Shown here: positions 61,734 to 64,000 of the stretch, in pieces
Layout: every line of letters begins with the position of its first letter
Numbering within the stretch: the first letter of the stretch is position 1
Translations under genes and position numbers: made by a program
The notes under the pieces: generated by a model
The model's database searches: none
What the model saw: only the letters and a program-made list of their open reading frames with translations
What the model was told of the DNA's origin: nothing
Origin: Streptomyces sp. HUAS ZL42
Lineage (GTDB): Bacteria > Actinomycetota > Actinomycetes > Streptomycetales > Streptomycetaceae
Assembly (NCBI RefSeq): GCF_040782645.1
Contig: NZ_CP160403.1
Location: 930,001 to 994,000 of the forward strand
Direction: 5' to 3'
DNA length: 64,000 bases

Positions 61734-62621
61734 TCAGCGCCTCACACATTTCTCGATGACCGCCGCGACCTGTTCCGTCGCCGCCGAGCGCCGGCCTGCT
61801 CGGCGCGCCAGCCCCAGTTCGACGGTTTCGGCCTCGACGAGCGGCAGGTACGTCACACCGTCGACGCGCAGACTCTGCACCGACTCCGGGACCAGGGCGA
61901 CGCCATGACCCGCGGCGACGAACACGACCAGAGTCGCCGTCTCGCCGACCTCGACCAGAGCGGAGGGTTCGAAGCCGGCACGGGCGCAAGCCGCAAGGAC
62001 ACGGCCGTGCATGGAGGAACGGTCGCGGGAGGGATGGACGACGATCGGCTCGTCCGCGAGGGCTGCGAGAGGGATCTCGCGGCGGCCCGCCAGCGGATGC
62101 CCGGTGGGCAGGACGGCCACCAGGCGTTCGGACCGGAGGGCGGTGACCTCGACGGCGGCGTCCACCGGAGTGCCGCTCCGCAACAGGGCGAGGTCGTAGG
62201 TGCCCTGGAGCAGGCCTTCGACCAGCTCGGGGTTCAGCAGCTCGCCGCGCAGCTCCAGGGACACGCCCGGCAGTTGCGCCCGTACCGTACGAGCGATCTG
62301 CGGCAGGACGTCGTAGGTGGCGGTTCCGACGAACCCGACGGACACGCGTCCGGCCCGGCCGGTGGCGAGCAGTGCCATCTGGTCCTCCGCCCGCTCCACT
62401 TCGGCCAGGATCGACCGCGCGTGGGGGACCAGATGACGGCCGGCCTCGGTGAGCTCCACGCGGCGTGTGGACCGGGTGAAGAGCGGCGTCCCGAGCTGTC
62501 GCTCCAGCTGTTTGAGCTGCTGGGAGAGGGCCGACTGGGCCACGTGCAGACGCTGGGCGGCGCGGCCGAAGTGGCGTTCCTCGACGAGAGCGAGGAAGTA
62601 GCGGACATGCCGGAGTTCCAT
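61734..62621 (-). CDS. LysR-family regulator of the beta-ketoadipate genes
   Basis: 295 residues from ATG 62621 (or 297 from ATG 62627). LysR helix-turn-helix MELRHVRYFLALVEERHFGR, RLHVAQSALSQQLKQLERQL, then the two-lobed effector domain (GRVSVGFVGTATYDVLPQI, VEGLLQGTYDLALLRSGTPV, VVFVAAGHGVALVPESVQSL). It is divergent from the thiolase gene with a 76-83-base gap holding a perfect palindrome, the usual LysR arrangement, and is probably activated by a pathway intermediate such as beta-ketoadipate or protocatechuate. Confidence 0.92.
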   Translation of the reverse strand: MELRHVRYFLALVEERHFGRAAQRLHVAQSALSQQLKQLERQLGTPLFTRSTRRVELTEAGRHLVPHARSILAEVERAEDQMALLATGRAGRVSVGFVGTATYDVLPQIARTVRAQLPGVSLELRGELLNPELVEGLLQGTYDLALLRSGTPVDAAVEVTALRSERLVAVLPTGHPLAGRREIPLAALADEPIVVHPSRDRSSMHGRVLAACARAGFEPSALVEVGETATLVVFVAAGHGVALVPESVQSLRVDGVTYLPLVEAETVELGLARRAGRRSAATEQVAAVIEKCVRR

Positions 62622-62643
62622 GACCACATCTTATCTGTGTCAG

Positions 62644-62653
62644 TGATTAATCA
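62644..62653. promoter_or_regulatory. Palindrome in LysR/thiolase intergenic region
   Basis: TGATTAATCA is perfectly self-complementary, AT-rich and 60 bases upstream of the thiolase start. It suits a LysR recognition site. Confidence 0.5.
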
Positions 62654-62667
62654 AGCAGAACTGAATA

Positions 62668-62697
62668 TTGGACGAGAACAATCCCGGAACCTACGTT
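62668..62697 (+). promoter_or_regulatory. Thiolase promoter, probable leaderless start
   Basis: TTGGAC (62668-62673), 18 bases, TACGTT (62692-62697), then 6 bases to ATG 62704. Transcription would begin at the start codon, and no ribosome site is present before it, which fits a leaderless mRNA. Confidence 0.5.
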
Positions 62698-62703
62698 GGG
62701 ACC

Positions 62704-63906
62704 ATGGTTGCAAGCTTCGTTTACACCGCAGTGAGAACGCCTTTCGGGCGGTTCGGTGGAGCGCTCGCCGAGGTCCGGCCCGACGACCTCGCCGCCGTCG
62801 CCCTCTCAGGAGCCCTGGCCAAGGCGCCGTCGCTGGACCCCGCGCTGATCGAAGACGTGGTCTGGGGCAACGCCAACGGCGCGGGCGAGGACAACCGGAA
62901 CGTCGGTCGCATGGCGGTCCTTCTGGCGGGGCTGCCGACGTCGGTGCCGGCCACGACCGTCAACCGGCTGTGCGGCTCCTCGCTCGACGCGGCGATCATC
63001 GGCTCGCGCGCCGTCGAGAGCGGTGACGCCGACATCGTCCTCACCGGCGGGGTGGAGTCGATGACGCGTGCGCCGTGGGTCCTGCCCAAGCCGTCACGCG
63101 CCTTCCCCGCCGGCAACGTGACCGCCGTGTCGACCACCCTGGGATGGCGGCTGGTCAACGAACGCATGCCGAAGGAATGGACCGTCTCCCTGGGCGAGGC
63201 GAACGAGCAGCTGGCCGAGCGGTTCACCATCTCCCGGGAGAGACAGGACGAGTTCGCCGCCCGCTCGCACCAGCTCGCGGACGACGCCTGGAACTCCGGT
63301 TTCTACGACGACCTGGTGGTTCCCGTCGTACAGGACGGCGAGGCACTGCTCGCCCGCGACGAGGGCATCCGGCCCGGCTCCACGCCGCAGAAGCTGGCCG
63401 GCCTCAAGCCGGCGTTCCGCCCCGACGGAGTCATCACCGCCGGGAACGCCTCACCACTGAACGACGGTGCCTCTGCCGTGCTGATCGGCTCGGAGCAGGC
63501 GGCGTCCCGCATCGGCCTCGCACCGCTGGCTCGCATAGCGGGCCGCGGTGCATCGGCACTGGAACCGCAGATGTTCGGATTCGCGCCGGTCGAGGCGGCC
63601 GAGCGGGCGCTGAAGCGGGCCGGGATCTCCTGGTCGGAGGTGTCGGCGGTCGAACTCAACGAGGCTTTCGCCGTTCAGTCGTTGGCCTGCGTGGATGCCT
63701 GGAAGATCGATCCGGCCATCGTGAACGCCAAGGGCGGTGCGATCGCGATCGGCCATCCGCTCGGCGCCTCCGGCGGCCGCATCCTGAGCACCCTCGCCGC
63801 CCGGCTGCGCGAGTCGGGGCAGCGGTGGGGCGTCGCCGCGATCTGTATCGGTGTCGGACAGGCCCTGGCGGTCGTCCTGGAGAACGTTGCGGAGCAGGCC
63901 CGATGA
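62704..63906 (+). CDS. pcaF: Acetyl-CoA acyltransferase, probable beta-ketoadipyl-CoA thiolase
   Basis: 400 residues, full thiolase. Nucleophile Cys90 in VNRLCGSSLDAA, His351 in AIAIGHPLGASGGR and acid/base Cys381 in AAICIGVGQ are all present; NEAF motif at 319-322. It would split beta-ketoadipyl-CoA into succinyl-CoA and acetyl-CoA, the last step of protocatechuate/catechol breakdown. The symbol rests on context: the next gene, overlapping by four bases, starts like a 3-oxoacid CoA-transferase subunit, and a LysR regulator is divergent. Other degradative thiolases remain possible. Confidence 0.85.
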   Translation: MVASFVYTAVRTPFGRFGGALAEVRPDDLAAVALSGALAKAPSLDPALIEDVVWGNANGAGEDNRNVGRMAVLLAGLPTSVPATTVNRLCGSSLDAAIIGSRAVESGDADIVLTGGVESMTRAPWVLPKPSRAFPAGNVTAVSTTLGWRLVNERMPKEWTVSLGEANEQLAERFTISRERQDEFAARSHQLADDAWNSGFYDDLVVPVVQDGEALLARDEGIRPGSTPQKLAGLKPAFRPDGVITAGNASPLNDGASAVLIGSEQAASRIGLAPLARIAGRGASALEPQMFGFAPVEAAERALKRAGISWSEVSAVELNEAFAVQSLACVDAWKIDPAIVNAKGGAIAIGHPLGASGGRILSTLAARLRESGQRWGVAAICIGVGQALAVVLENVAEQAR

Positions 63907-64000
63907 CTGTTCAGGTGTGCGCGGATGCGGACGAGGCCGTGGCGGGGATCAAGGACGGCTCAACGGTGCTGGTCGGAGGGTTCGGCATGGCCGGCATGCC
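63903..64000 (+). CDS. pcaI: 3-oxoacid (probably 3-oxoadipate) CoA-transferase subunit A, cut by window end
   Basis: The visible 32 residues, MTVQVCADADEAVAGIKDGS and TVLVGGFGMAGMP, are the standard start of the alpha subunit of family I CoA-transferases, including the glycine-rich GGFG CoA-binding turn. ATG 63903 overlaps the thiolase stop (ATGA). It would activate beta-ketoadipate with CoA from succinyl-CoA, feeding the thiolase. Confidence 0.8.
   Translation, partial: MTVQVCADADEAVAGIKDGSTVLVGGFGMAGM

Overview
The window looks like part of a Streptomyces (or close actinomycete) chromosome, probably an arm region. The DNA is very GC rich with strong third-position GC bias, and GTG starts are common. 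The family content is typical: LAL-type LuxR and PaaX regulators, a secreted GH43 pair, a mycothiol-type maleylpyruvate isomerase-like protein, an F420/luciferase-type oxidoreductase, a bacterial terpene synthase with a P450, and a second NAD-dependent DNA ligase. I saw no rRNA, tRNA or CRISPR array.

Layout. 0-7 kb: IclR regulator (cut by the window edge), a kynurenine-formamidase-like cyclase, two dehydrogenase wrecks, an acyl-CoA dehydrogenase divergent from a PaaX repressor across a 9-bp inverted repeat, a second PaaX and a secreted hydrolase. 7.5-11 kb: complete taurine/nitrate-type ABC importer. 11-13 kb: small hypothetical genes and decayed fragments. 13-16 kb: two secreted GH43 enzymes with lectin-type binding domains. 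16.4-18 kb: secreted protein whose His/Met order resembles PHM-type copper monooxygenases, coupled to a membrane protein. 18-22 kb: TetR repressor divergent from a LAL regulator. 22-23 kb: three gene fragments. 23-26.6 kb: lipoprotein, small protein and a membrane Ser/Thr kinase.

26.9-31.7 kb is the least typical stretch. It is visibly less GC rich in its core and is followed by an IS5-type transposase remnant, a SARP remnant and a broken IMP-cyclohydrolase-like gene. Its core is a four-gene minus-strand operon: cupin-like protein, CYTH protein, adenylate-kinase-like P-loop protein with a zinc-knuckle LID, and a two-TM GAF protein with a frameshift. I regard this as the best candidate for an undescribed nucleotide-based system.

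31.7-38.4 kb: TetR/oxidoreductase pair with two near-identical palindromic operators, polysaccharide deacetylase, Tat-exported PhoX-like protein, TetR/PH-like operon with a probable leaderless start, a PNPOx-like protein and a decayed flavohaemoprotein. 38.8-41.7 kb: toxin-antitoxin pair with a perfect 18-bp palindrome, next to an NAD-dependent DNA ligase. 42-49.6 kb: DinB-like enzyme, carboxylesterase, dead ATPase fragment, DUF485/sodium-solute symporter pair, luciferase-like monooxygenase and a DUF2278 protein. 49.6-52.2 kb: terpene synthase and P450. 53-54 kb: MFS remnant. 54.4-59.6 kb: DeoR-controlled sugar-alcohol ABC importer with dehydrogenase. 59.7-61.6 kb: lectin, GntR and MFS remnants. 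61.7-64 kb: LysR divergent from beta-ketoadipate-pathway genes pcaF and pcaI (cut by the window edge).

A recurring theme is gene loss by deletion. I count about fourteen broken genes. Two scars (near 53.29 and 60.69 kb) have the same form: two divergent genes have both lost their 5' ends and the promoter between them. Some single-base frameshifts could be sequencing errors.
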